From contig JACKQL020000027.1 of NCBI GenBank assembly GCA_018296165.2, positions 124,001 to 188,000 of the forward strand: 64,000 bases of DNA, given 5' to 3'. The translations under genes were made by a program, and so were the position numbers. The notes beneath the pieces are model-generated. The model was not told where the DNA came from and ran no database searches. It was given only the letters and a program-made list of their open reading frames with translations. Positions 13,419 through 25,062 of this stretch are shown one piece after another. The stretch is from Termitomyces sp. T153 (Eukaryota > Basidiomycota > Agaricomycetes > Agaricales > Lyophyllaceae). Positions within the stretch are counted from its first letter, which is position 1. Each line of letters begins with the position of its first letter.

Positions 13419-14888
13419 CCATTGGCAAATCCCAGGCAATATTATGATGGATATCAATGTTATCAACTGTACTTGACAGTCGATCGGTGGCTCTTGTGCG
13501 CTGTCATAAAAGGAATTACCATATGTGTAACCCTAATTATTATATAATAGAGTTTGTTTCACTTTTCTGATGGACTAAAGATGAAACCTTCACCAATCGT
13601 TTTGAGGAGCACACCACTGATAGAATTAGTATATCTAACCTAAATTGAAGTGTTTTTGTGACCACTATCTACAAGGAAAGAATGTCGTTAAAATTTGTCT
13701 ATTTTTGTTCACTGCCAAATCAGTGGATAGGAAGTGACCACGTGCACTGTATTCTCTGAGTTTCTGATTCTTGTACTCCACGTCTGGATTGACTATGTCA
13801 GTATATGATAATATTGATGTACATCGTTGGCTGGCAATGAAGGATCACTGGAATTCTGTTCCGGAATGTTCTCACCCATGTTTGGCCACCTCCCGATGAA
13901 GTGCAGCTTCGCGTTTGCCTCCTTTTTTGACTCCGGGCATGCTCGGATGTGAAATTCGGGGTGCTGGTGAGCCGAAATTCCCTTGTCAACCATCTCTAAC
14001 TCAAGTTAATTCGAGGCTGCCGAATCGAGGAGGAAAGATTGGAATAAGAAGAACAAGATGAAAGAATGAGTATGAAAGTTCTCGCGTGATGTTGCGGGAA
14101 AGAAATGATATTTCTTGAGTCCGGAAACAGTTCTCGAGCACCGAGGTTTCCCTCCTGCGAGCGAGAGGGGCCGAAGCTCAAGCTAACTACGAGGGACTAC
14201 TGAGTAGGTAAATAGTAAATAGTGTAGAATGGAATGAAAAGACACAGGACACAGGGATGGTGGGTGGGGTGATAAAACGCGTGACGTAGTGTGGGTCCGA
14301 CGAGCGGCGCTGCGAGCGCAGTGTGAGACGACGAGGTCTTCCCAACAGCGCTCCGCAGGCATTAAGTGAATCTAGAACAATGGGAGGCTTTGTGCATAAA
14401 GGATACTGGTAGCCCGTGGCCGGTGGCCAGGGCCGGATGTGCTAGATGTGACGAGTAAGTGATATCTTATCTATAATCTCGAATTAACCTCGTGCAACCC
14501 CTACACACACACTTGCCCGATCCACCATTTACAATTTTGCCCTCACTCGACACCCCCCAAAAAAGTGAAAAACGTGGGAAATTTTCTAATATTGCATACA
14601 TCAACTTCTTTTCATTGGTTTCCTAACTAGAAAACAAATTCCTTGATACCTAAACAGAGTGGATGGTGAAGTGCCCACGTGCACTGTATGAGTACTTCAG
14701 GGCATGATCAATAGGACCCCACGTTGCGGCCTGCAACTTCCTGGTGACTACATCTTAGGACAATTTGCACTCTAGCCGGTCTATGAAAGTCTCATTCGGC
14801 ACGATTGACATCCTACGGTCCCCAAAGAAATCTGCTCTCATCTGTTCATCACATCATAACTGATACCTTTATCTGCAAGATCACGAAA
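13419..14888. other. Intergenic region upstream of the aspartic peptidase gene
   Basis: CpG content returns to normal here. There is no supported gene; minus-strand frames near 13793-14181 lack motifs. A roughly 29-bp motif containing CCACGTGCACTGTA occurs at 13723-13751 and again at 14659-14688. A GC-rich patch lies around 14270-14350. The last 300 bp, pyrimidine-rich with C-runs, probably include the promoter of the next gene. Confidence 0.5.
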
Positions 14889-16928
14889 ATGTCGTCCTTC
14901 ACGGTTCCAATTGAAATCATGTTTGATGATAAAATAGACATCAATTCCTCAAATTATCAGCTTCCGTGGTTGCGCGAGGCGAGTGCTCAGGCTGTGGTAT
15001 TCACGATGATAACCAATATTTTGTTGCGACATAAAAGATGCTCTATGTACTGGCGACATACGGAAACCCCGATCCCAATCATACTTTCACATTGTCGGTT
15101 CCAAAGGTTTCAATTGGCGAACCTGCTGCCGAGAAGAGTCTTATTCTCCCTTTGATCACCATCCACAGCAATTTGCTATCTGAGCCCATACCTCAGCACA
15201 CAGCAGTACGGGGGTCCCGCGTTCGAAACGCTGTGACATGGTGTTCAGAATTTTTCCGAGCAGATTCTGTTCAAATTACACGACCCGTCGAGTGTGTCGT
15301 TGCTCTGGTAAGTCAGTTTGCCTGTGGTGCACTTCGAAAAGCTGATTTTGTAATGATAGAAATTAGCTTCACATGGAAGACGATTCCGCTTTCTCCTTGA
15401 TACAGGTAGATCCTCTCCAGCTCTGCATTTCGAGGTCTGACTCAAAGTTTTCAAATAGGCTCTTGGGATACGTAGGTTGTTTGACTGGCATTGCCTCGGG
15501 ACCCCGCTCAATGATAGAACGATAGCTGGCTCACCAGCGATTACATGGATCCGAAAAGCCGTTTACCTGGTTGTCAACGATATGAACCGCCAACATATGA
15601 TACCAATGTATATCAGGCCAACCCTGAAGGCCCATATCCGTGCGGGAGGCTTGTTTCGAATGAGCTGCATAGAGTTGTTTACCAAGATGGCTCATGGATC
15701 AGTGAGTTGTGTTTCCTGTTATTTTCTCGATCGATTACAGTGAACAACCTCCACTCCAGCGTTTAAGATGTACTTGGACCAGATCACCATTCAAAAGAAA
15801 ATCGATTCTTCTGGTGATGTCACCGAAACGCAAGTCCCGCTGCTCTTTGGCGCTGCTGTGGATAGCTACATTGGAAAACCCTTGAGTCCCGCGAGAAGAC
15901 CGGACCACTTGTTCACTTTCTACGACGGAATACTAGGCCTTGCACCTACGTAAGCAATACGAACTTGGGCATGATCTCAACTGACTTAATCGGTTAACTA
16001 GCGCCCGCAATAGGATGACGGTTTGTTGGGTAGATCGGGCTACTTTTGTACAGTTCTGACTACTTCAAAGACTTTCATGGAAAAATCCATGATTGGCAGT
16101 CATGTCATTGTAAGCCTTGCCACTCAATTCCCTCAAATCCATTTCCTGATGAGGACTCAGAAACGTCCCACTTTGACAATATCAATGTCGCTCACATCTG
16201 GAACTTTGGGTTTCGGCATCCATCCTTCGGTATTCCCTGACCTTCATGGGCCAATTGCTATCACACGCTCAGGTTATTGGGCCCTCCCATCTAGAAGTAA
16301 AAAAGTGGATGGAACGGAGTATTCACGTGACGTTGACATCATTTTTGACACTGGTAGGTCTGTTCAAGGTCTGTTTCGATAATGTTTATCGGACTTGTCA
16401 ACACTCCTCGTTTCCGAAGGTTCTCATGACATTCATTTGGTCGATGGTGATTTGGTCACTGACTTCCATCGGAAAATTCCTGGTGCAAAACACCTACATA
16501 ATCGACAATGGGCATTCCCACACGATGCAAAGATTCCCGAATTAGAGATTCAACTGGGCACTGGTGATTCTTTGTACTTGCAAATTGCTCCCCAATCCTT
16601 TCAAGGAAGTCCTGTATCTGGCCACCCAGATCTTTGTTGGTCACGACTTCACTCAATCACAGAATTACCAGGTATGAATCTCCGAAGCAGAGAGCATGAC
16701 ATTATGGGTCTAGTATGTGTCCTTCCAATTTGACATATTTATTCATCGAGTTGACCACTAGAGCACTAGGCTGGTTTGTGCAATATGCATCTTATTTATC
16801 AATATGATACCTCCATGGCACCATCTCGGCCTGAATGGAATTACGTGGACAAGGATGGACAGGACATAAATACCAATGGAAATTATGTATATTGGGCCCA
16901 GAAGTCGGTTGATGAATACTTTACATGA
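14889..16928 (+). CDS. A1-family (pepsin-like) aspartic peptidase, multi-exon, possibly degenerate
   Basis: Acid protease fold. The first catalytic site is LLDTGRSS (GAT ACA GGT at 15399-15407), the flap is YQDGSW (near 15690), DGILGLAP is near 15940, and the second catalytic DTG is at 16347-16355 (DIIFDTG). The C-terminal exon ends at a TGA at 16926-16928. Exons that join in phase: 14889-14996, 15038-15307, 15360-15434, a segment ending 15701, 15760-15949, and from 16002. The first proposed intron is only 41 bp, and the junctions after 15434 and after the second DTG are unresolved: the residues expected there (STLLVSEG) appear downstream without a visible AG acceptor. The N-terminal ~125 residues are unrecognised and I see no signal peptide, unusual for secreted members of the family. 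It may be recently inactivated. Start chosen as the ATG opening the exon in phase with 15038. Confidence 0.7.
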
Positions 16929-17577
16929 ACTTCAACAGCGCGTAGATGATCGCATCATTTTCACATGTTGGATTGCGCCATGTATTGACTCATTGAATTC
17001 AACGTAGTTTGATAGTATTAACGCTCTTGGGTTGCTCTTACGTGGTTGAGATCAAAGCCTTCATTCCCTTTTGATTGATGTTGCTGGAACACAAAGGGCA
17101 TGTATGTTCGGCCTACAAGAGAGCAATATCTAGTCTGTCTGCATGAATCTCCCAGTCCTGTAAGAGAAAAGCGAAGAACTGCGAATGTTGATCCAGGGCG
17201 GCTGCTCTACAAGGCAAAGCTCTTGTCCCTCATTGTAGATCTCCCCCGTCAAAATTGTCCATCAACTCTCTCCTTCTTCGACCGCCTCAACTCCTGAATG
17301 AACTATTGTAGGTATCATCCGAGAGGCTAGTTGACTACTATGCACCGCGCGATGGAAGGAGTGTATTGTGAATTGTGCTCGAGTGGGGTGTGGGGAAGTC
17401 AGCGATTGGTTGGCTGACTTTGGTGCTGATGGTCTAAAGCGGCATTGGTTAGGATGAGAACATAGGATAGAGGCATACGGCACTTCTATGACACCTTGAA
17501 TAGGAACCAGCCGAGGGCACTACCTGGACCTACGTAGAATAACTTACGGTGCATACAAGGGATTTAATCAAGTGATC
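16929..17577. other. Intergenic, convergent gene ends
   Basis: Lies between the peptidase (+) and the F-box gene (-). Short open frames at 17100-17297 (+) and 17262-17483 (-) have no recognisable features. Probably 3' UTRs and spacer. Confidence 0.5.
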
Positions 17578-19214
17578 CTAGATAGACTCTGCTACTCGAA
17601 TGTGAATCTGTCCCCCTTGTCGAATGATCTCCAGCATATGCCACATACAGTAGCGATCAAACTTTAGGATAAATTGAGTTGCACATGAAAATCCAATGAA
17701 CTCTAGCTTCGGTAACTTTTCAGCAAACAACATAGCAGTTCTCTGCGCACGGTCAACAAATGCTAATGGAGTAGAAGCAGGACCTGAAGGATTCAGATAT
17801 TCTAGGGATGGTCCCAGCTCCACCGACATACGGAGTTCGCGTAGTCGAAGGAGATTTTGAAGAGGTACAATGAAGAGTTCCTACGATGCAAATGTGAGAA
17901 GTTACTGGAAAAGCACTGAAAGAGATCTGACAGACCAAAGTGAGTGAGGATGACTCATTTTCATTGTATTCAAAAAAATCCTGCTCAAGTTCAAGATATT
18001 CGAGCCCCGGACACGATCTAGATATATGTGCAAGTAAAGTAGGTGAAGGAGCTGACTTTAGACCCAGACTCAATCGAACCAAAAAGGGAAGTTTGGCAGC
18101 TGCATCGATCCAAACGATCACGTCAGCATTTGTCAAGCCAGAATAGTTATAAGGTGATGTATCAGGTACAATGTGGTCTCGAAGTGCCACAATGTGCAGC
18201 GCTTTCGAATTACTGGGAAGTTGCTCAACTATCTTATCCCTGGGTTGAATGTTAGACAACGACAGTGATGTAAGGTCTGGAAGGACGGCCGAAAGGGGTG
18301 GATGGACCTCAGCAGATGAGCAGAAAATGAGTGGATGTCGAAGCATCATTTCTGCACGAAAGTTGCAGTGAAGAGTATGCAGGGATGGCATCTGTGAAAC
18401 CACAACAGGAAGGTATTGATAGTCGTCATATGGGATGTGATTCACTAGACAAAGTGTGGCAAGTTTTGGCCATTTCGTGGACGCTATCATCTGTAACTCA
18501 ATGAGGTCGCCAGAGACTTCCAACTCTACCAGTGTTGTAGAAAAGAATTGAAGTATCTCGGAGACAACGTCAATTTCCTGATCCCAGGCAACCTCTCGCC
18601 GAAAGTCAATCACGGTTGGAATGTCTTGCAATTCGGTCAGAGTCAGGCCTAGGGAAGATAGTTGGTGCATCTCGACAAAGACATCGATCAGTTTGGGGTC
18701 ATCAAAGCGTCGCTGCTGTAATTTTAAAGTATGAAGAGCAGGCAAGGTCGAAACTGCAAGCAGATATGGTAGAGATACGCCTTTCGGTGAGTCAGGTGTA
18801 AACCTCAGCTTAACCTGAGTCGTGGCGATTAAATTAGGCAATGCGTCTAGGAGATCCCGATCATTGAAGATCCTGGATAACGCCGGGATGTATCTTCTAT
18901 CGAATATGTTTACGGTTCTAGATGATTCTGCGTTAATGAACTGAGTCTCTTAGAAGAGGAATGGCGCACCGAATGTAAGGCCACACTGCAGATGGCCAAA
19001 CACCTCCTTTATAAGCAATCCTTTTCCAGTTGTACACCTCCTTGAAAAGCAAGGCGAGTGCAAACGAGCGTAGCCGTGAGGAGGCTAGGGACATCTTGAT
19101 GACGGCTTCATTGCGAGGACTTTCAGCATATACGTCGCCAGGAATAAAGATGTGTGGTACCCAAGCTGCATTGCATATCCGCCAGAGTATATCGGAGGGA
19201 ATGTCAACAGACAT
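17578..19214 (-). CDS. F-box / leucine-rich repeat-like protein
   Basis: Three exons on the minus strand: 19214-19004, 18948-17936 and 17880-17578, giving 508 codons plus stop. Both introns are 55 bp with GT-AG ends and the phases join exactly. The N-terminus (VDIPSDILWRICNAAW) has the pattern of a fungal F-box helix, which recruits SKP1 in SCF ubiquitin ligases. The rest contains repeated LxxLxL segments (LPALHTLKL, LSSLGLTLTEL, LVELEVSG, MPSLHTLHCNF, LPDLTSLSLSNI, LVRLSLGL, LEYLELE), as in the variable LRR tails that bind substrates. An in-frame ATG ten codons upstream (19244) is possible; 19214 is chosen because it directly precedes the F-box-like motif. All frames are intact, so it is probably a working gene. 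Substrate unknown. Confidence 0.8.
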
Positions 19215-20292
19215 GTTTTGCAGAATCGGTTTGCAACCTGCCAAAATGGAGTCTGGGTAAATTTTTTTAATTGTTACGAGGATGCTAAGACGAGTTTTCC
19301 CCAGTTCTGGTTATATATGACCGCTGTTCACGAATCGTCTGATTGATTCTCACGCATCAAGCTGGGGATCTTGTTGTACCTTTGTTTAACCTGTCTTCTC
19401 TTCTTCGCTTTACTCTGTCGCCTTTGCGCACATATGAGAGGTATGACGGGTACATCGTTCGTCGGTATCCTTTGGTCTCCCCTGAAGTGATCTACCGCCG
19501 AGTCACTCAAGACGGCAACTTAAGTACCCTATGTTGTGTGGTCGGATGTAAGTTCATTCATACCATACTAGGATCGTGCTAAGCTCACGAAGTCTTCGTA
19601 CAGACTTTTCCCTATTTCCATTTCCATCTTCGGGCAGAAACCCTACTCACTGGGTCGTAGTTTGCCTCTCCGGCGCCTTCCTCTGTGTCTCCATGATTCT
19701 CATCTATGTCCCCGCTAAGACCTGACCCTTCTCTGCCTCTGCTATGGCTGCTAAAATACCCGCGGATCAGTCATCAGCGCTACGATCCCGTTCTGGGTTG
19801 ACCAGATATTCCATAACATTGGAATTTAGTAGGGAAGCCCTTTGCTTGCGCTGATCTCATGCGTGATCACCCGATTCCGTTTGTGTTCTATGGTAAGTAC
19901 ATTAGATCAAAGAGTCGCATTGCCAGTAAGGTAGCGAGGGTTTCGAGGAACCAACAGCGGTAATATTGATCATTGAATCAATGGTCATGCCACCCTCACG
20001 TAAAACGTCTGCTAGGCACGCACACGATGCAATTGATTAAAATCCCTTTCGAGCACATCATATCGAATAAAACACAATTATTATCGGATAGACATAATTA
20101 CTGCCCATCGCATCGATATGACACATGCTATTCCGTTCATGGATCATCTGTAGCGTTCAACGTAATACATAAGAAGTTAGATTATATGAGAAGGTTTCTG
20201 AATGGTGATAGCCAAAGAATGTATCGAATACGACAATTATTTCGGCGAAAAGCATTGATGAATGTTCTTCGTCTTTGCCCCTTTACCCTGAA
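19215..20292. other. Intergenic between F-box gene and FunK1 unit 1
   Basis: Normal CpG, moderately AT-rich. Plus-strand frames at 19343-19582 and 19973-20314 show no domain or codon pattern that I would trust. The stretch 19600-19900 is pyrimidine-rich and may be a gene relic, but I cannot identify it. Confidence 0.4.
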
Positions 20293-21716
20293 TCAGTACA
20301 GAAACTCTAGATAATGAGGCAGAGGTATTTCAGGAAATTCGTACTCTGTGCGATCTTTGTTCGTTTGCCAGTCAATTTTTTCGTCCTCAAGAACTTCATG
20401 CAAAAGATCTGGCATCCATCTAGGTTCATCTAAAGACTTCAGTGCCCATTCCTTCACTGATATTGTTATTTGGTGACGCCCTCGTAGTAGTCGGTCAGAG
20501 TCGTCCGGATCTGATGCCTCGGTGTTAGTATACCGCTGAAATAGAACTCGGTACATATTCCGCAGAACGACACGAATCCCCTGATTACCGAAGCGCGCTC
20601 TTTTAAAGATCAGGTCACCAAGGCGCCACAGACCTGATGTACGAAACGAGGAAGCCATTCTTCCTTCCTCAGAATCCCACCAGAAACCATCAAAGTTATG
20701 GCGCAACGAAGCGGTCAGCTGAACATTATTCATGCCATGAGCTGTATAACGCAACGTCATCCAAATCAAGAGATGGAAAAATGACTCGACGCCATCAATC
20801 CGATCCTGAATTGGGGCTGGTTGACCATCACGCAACAGACGAACCGCTGTGAATTGCCAGGTACTCTGACAGCATGGATAAGTACACAAAGCAATGCCAT
20901 CATTTTGTACACTTACATCGCGTTCTGGCTTCTGTGGTATATTCGTGGAATGATCCCAATCAATAAGATAACCTCGTGTGTGTCCGTCTCGATCCTTCTG
21001 GGTCTTGATATTGCGAGGGCAGATGTCCGGATGAAGGGTATCTGCCAAACTGGCAGCCTCGCCGTGGGCTTCAAAGGTTTATCAACACGAGCTGCTAGTG
21101 CATCGCCGAAGATTGCTCGCGTACCTTCCGATGCGTCTCGTATCGCAATCACCAGTTCACGAACCTCTGAGAATTCGTCCAGACTGCGTGATAGATATTC
21201 ATAGACTAGACGATGTTGTGGTAAACCCATGGGACTGTGCTGAAGCCTTGGTTTAATCCCTGTGCTAGTACCAGGATGATGAGTATCCTCGTTCATGCAA
21301 AAGTTATCTAGCGGTGGTGAAGACACCAGAGTCCAACAGTCCTTGACATGAAATATCGTTGTTCTTGATGCACTGGCAGGATCATACAAAGGCCCAGGTC
21401 TGTAAGCGCTGGAGCATCGGATGAATCGTGGCATAGATGAATAGTTTGTTAAGGACGTGTCGATAGTGTATAACTCAAGTTGCCGATATTTGCGCGGTCG
21501 ACCGTTTTGACCCCTCATGCACGTGTTTACGATGTCTTGTAAACCAAATTCATCTTTCACTCCAATATATTCGCTGGAACTGGGTATGTATAATCCAACT
21601 ATACGATGTTTTTGTAGAGATGAATTAGAAGAAAGTCGCCATGAAAATCGGACACAATAAGATGTGACATACGAGTAGGTATAGTATGTATGTGCAACGG
21701 TGTACATGAATATCAA
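20293..21716 (-). CDS. FunK1-type protein kinase-like gene, unit 1 (N-terminally short)
   Basis: Fungal kinase-like (Pkinase_fungal) features in order: KDCWTL (the KxxW segment of the N-lobe), then ELVIAIRDASE, an intron of 57 bp, the catalytic-loop-like HPDICPRNI, LIDWD in place of the usual DFG/DFD, a 51-bp GTAAGT..CAG intron (three-divisible, so open either way), STWQF, and a C-terminal helical region ending at 20293. Phases fit: the first intron joins DASE to AHGEAASLAD. Canonical FunK1 proteins are several hundred residues longer at the N-terminus; here the preceding sequence is the 3' end of the next tandem unit, so the N-lobe is truncated or this is a partial copy. HPD replaces the usual HRD, so catalytic activity is doubtful. 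Most intact of the three tandem units. Confidence 0.7.
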
Positions 21717-21827
21717 TTAGAACTAGACCAATTGTCATGAGGAGTGGATTTGCCACCCTTGCGAGCCGCCTTGCTAGACCCTTCGAGTGCAAGCTGCTTT
21801 CCGTTTTGCATTTAAGGATCCTCGAGT

Positions 21828-23233
21828 TTACTTGGGAATTTTTTTGAGTACGTGATCCACACGGGCTTCATTGGTCACCCAGTCAACCAATTCATCGTCA
21901 AGGACCTCGTTCAAGAGGTTTGGCAGCCAGTTGAAATCCTCCAAAGCCTTCAAGCCCTCCGCCTTCTCATCTTCTGCTGCTTTGCGCTTGGCCTCAAATA
22001 TTTCATCATTCATGAAGAAGTCTTCAGGATCGATGTACCGCTGACACAAGATGACCTGCATTCGTCGTAGAACGGTTCGAATCCCGTCGTTGGCAAAGCC
22101 TGTCTCGGTGCTCAAGTCACCCGATTTGATATTCGAACGCCTCGCAGAGCCGATGTGAGCCTCGCCTGTTTCGGGATCTTTATACAATGTATCAAAGTTT
22201 TCGTGTAACCGAAGAGTTAACTTCCTAGAGGTGAGTTTATGAGCTGTATATCGTAGCGCCATCCAGATAATGACATGATAAAACGATTCGACGTCATCAA
22301 TTCGATCTTGGATGAGTGGCTCTCCAGTTTCATTTGGCAGCACCAATCAGATCGCGAGGAACTGCCAGGTACCCTGCCAGCAAACTGAGTACACTCCAAC
22401 AGAAGGACAATGTTCTACCTGTACCATTCGCTCAGGTTGTACCTCTGCGGGCTGATCATAGACCAAAGTCAGATCCATAGAAATAGAAAGGTCCCAGTCG
22501 ATCAGATAACCTTCGACTGACCCATTTCCATTCCGCTTGAACATGATATTCCTGTTGCTCATATCAGGGTGAAGAAATTTGGCTGACGTAGCTGCCTTGC
22601 CATGAGCTACAAGCAGTTACATCATCATTAGTCAAAAGAGTATCTCTCCATTTCAGCCAATTACATACCTATCGAAGCGTCTCGTAATACAATGGCCAAC
22701 TCCCGCGTAACACCAGATTCCTTCAGTGTAAACGGAAAGTACTCGAGGATGATACGGTAGCGCCGAAGTGTGCGCAAAGTGTGCTTAAGAGGATTTATCG
22801 CCTTGTCGAGTCGCTTCGTTTGTCTGGCTTGTTGAGGAGGATCTTTTTCCGCGCCAATGTCAGCGCCATGATAGGCTCATCTGGGACTTGATTTTTGTGA
22901 AGCCTCGCATAAATCTGGTATCTAGGCTCAAGAATAGAGGAGACAATGCACTAACCTTCTTTCAGCAGAACAACCATATGTTCTTCAGGCAGTCTGCTTG
23001 AAGCACTGCGCGTCGAACGTCCAATTGGAGATGCAGGTCCAGCGACTGTTTGTCCAAGATGGTCTTGTCACAAACAGAAATGTTGCAATAAAGGCTCCTA
23101 GGATCGCATTCGCTGACAGAATTATAGCAAGCACTGACTGATCTCGTCCCAGTTCGCTAGAAAGAGAAGATAGCAATTTACGTGTATAATTGAAGTTGCC
23201 GATATTTGCGTAGTCGATCCGTTTGACCCTCAT
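21828..23233 (-). pseudogene. FunK1-like pseudogene, unit 2
   Basis: Second tandem copy in the same orientation. It shows RDASIG, an intron, AHGKAATSAKFLHPDMSNRNI, LIDWD, an intron, GTWQFLAI, then an in-frame TGA (22347-22349), after which the reading continues without interruption to 21828 (LVLPNETGEPLIQDRIDDVESF). In unit 1 the TGA position is an arginine CGT; a CGA to TGA change would explain it. The 5' part (to about 23233) corresponds to the N-terminal region of unit 1 but is diverged. A roughly 560-bp tract is almost identical to unit 3. Confidence 0.75.
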
Positions 23234-23533
23234 GCACGTGTTTACAAGTCTTGTAAACCAAATTCATCGTCTTTCACTCTAATATATGTATATTATATTT
23301 GTTGCATACTCAGACTATATAAATTTCTTACAAAAATGAATTAGAAGAAAGTCATGGTGAAAATCGGACACGATAGGATGTAATATACGAGTGTGTATGT
23401 TCAACGCAAGTTCAACGTACATATATATCAGTTAGGAATAGACCGATTGCCATGAGGAGTCGATTTGCCACTCTTGCAAGCCGACTTCCCAGACCCTTCA
23501 GATTACAAGCTGCTTTCCGTTTTGCAGGGATCC

Positions 23534-24750
23534 TCAAGGGTTACTTGGATATTTGCCAAGTCCGTGATCCACCCGGGCTTCATTGGTCACCCAGTCAACC
23601 TTTTCTTCCTCAAGGACCCCGTTCAAAAGGTTTGGCAGCCAGTTGGGATCCTCCAAAGCCTTCAGCCCCTCCACCTTCTTCACCTCTGCTGCTTTGCGCT
23701 GGGCCTCAAATTTCTTAGAGTTTCCAAAGGCATCTTCAGGATCGATGTACCGCTGACACAAGACGTGCCGCATTTGTAGTAGAACTTCTCTAATTCCGCC
23801 GTTAGCAAACTTTGCTTCATCACTCAAGTCACCCGATTTCATATTCGCGCGTCTCATGGTGCCGATGTCAACCTCGCCTGTTTCGGGATCCTTATACATG
23901 GCATCAAAGTTTCTGTGCGACATATGAGTTAATGTTGCAGAATCGAGTTGATGAGCTGTATATCGCAGCGCCATCCAGATAATGACATGATAAAACGATT
24001 CGACGTCATCAATTCGATCTTGGATGAGTGGCTCTCCAGTTTCATTTGGCAGCACCAATCAGATCGCGAGGAACTGCCAGGTACCCTGCCAGCAAACTGA
24101 GTACACTCCAACAGAAGGACAATGTTCTACCTGTACCATTCGCTCAGGTTGTACCTCTGCGGGCTGATCATAGACCAAAGTCAGATCCATAGAAATAGAA
24201 AGGTCCCAGTCGATCAGATAACCTTCGACTGACCCATTTCCATTCCGCTTGAACATGATATTCCTGTTGCTCATATCAGGGTGAAGAAATTTGGCTGACG
24301 TAGCTGCCTTGCCATGAGCTACAAGCAGTTACATCATCATTAGTCAAAAGAGTATCTCTCCATTTCAGCCAATTACATACCTATCGAAGCGTCTCGTAAT
24401 ACAATGGCCAACTCCCGCGTAACACCAAATTCCTTCAGTGTAAACGGAAAGTACTCGAGGATGATACGGTAGCGCCGAAGTGTGCGCAAAGTGTGCTTAA
24501 GAGGATTTATCGCCTTGTCGAGTTGCTTTGTTTGTCTGATTTGTCCAGGAGGATCTCTTTCCTCGCCAATGTCAGCGCCATAATAGGCTCCCGAATCATC
24601 TGGGACTTGCTTTTTGTGAAGCCTCGCACAAATCTGGTATCTAGGCTCAAGAGTAGGAGAGACAATGCACCAACTTTCTTTCAGCAGAACAACCATATGT
24701 TCTTCAGGCAGTCTGCTTGAAGCACCGCGCGTCGAACGTCCAATTGGAGC
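23534..24750 (-). pseudogene. FunK1-like pseudogene, unit 3
   Basis: Third tandem copy. It has the same domain order as unit 2, including KESWCI, RDASIG, HPDMSNRNI, LIDWD and GTWQFLAI, followed by the same in-frame TGA at 24059-24061. Downstream frame is open to 23534. Similarity to unit 2 ends at about 24748 near a shared AATTGGAG. The C-terminal half differs from unit 2 at many residues, whereas the middle is nearly identical. Confidence 0.75.
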
Positions 24751-24902
24751 ACCTAAGGCAGGCCAGTATTGTGCTTCTTGATGGATGGGTCTTAGGGTGG
24801 TTGTTTGTGTCGAGAGTAATAGGGCCTAAAGAAACGACCGCTCAAGAGTTTGCGCTTCCATTCTAAAAACAGGACCGCCTGGGATTTGCCGATACCGCGG
24901 AA

Positions 24903-24959
24903 CCATACCTCCCAACCCTACCTCCATACCTCCCAACCCTACCTCCATACCTCCCAACC
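24903..24959. repeat. 21-bp tandem repeat, about 2.7 copies
   Basis: The unit CCATACCTCCCAACCCTACCT starts at 24903, 24924 and 24945, the last copy incomplete. It sits between the FunK1 array and the next ORF, near the end of the CpG-normal island. Confidence 0.9.
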
Positions 24960-25062
24960 GCCCCTCATATTGTTCCACAGATACTGTTTATTTGTCATAT
25001 AAATCACAAGTTCTAAAGACGTCTTAGTAATTTCTCGTGATTGTAAGTCCGTTTTCACTATT

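Noticed and set aside
13793..14181. Overlapping minus-strand ORFs of 60-66 codons
   Set aside because: Three frames open over the same bases with no motif; expected by chance.
15205..15240. A GTTCGAAAC tract resembling a tRNA T-arm/B-box
   Set aside because: No acceptor stem, D-arm or anticodon arm could be folded around it, and it lies within an exon of the peptidase gene.
19600..19910. Possible gene relic in pyrimidine-rich sequence
   Set aside because: No consistent reading frame or domain on either strand.
22347..22349. Recoded TGA (selenocysteine) in the FunK1 units
   Set aside because: Fungal nuclear genomes of this type are not known to use selenocysteine; CGA to TGA decay at a CpG is simpler and is seen throughout the window.
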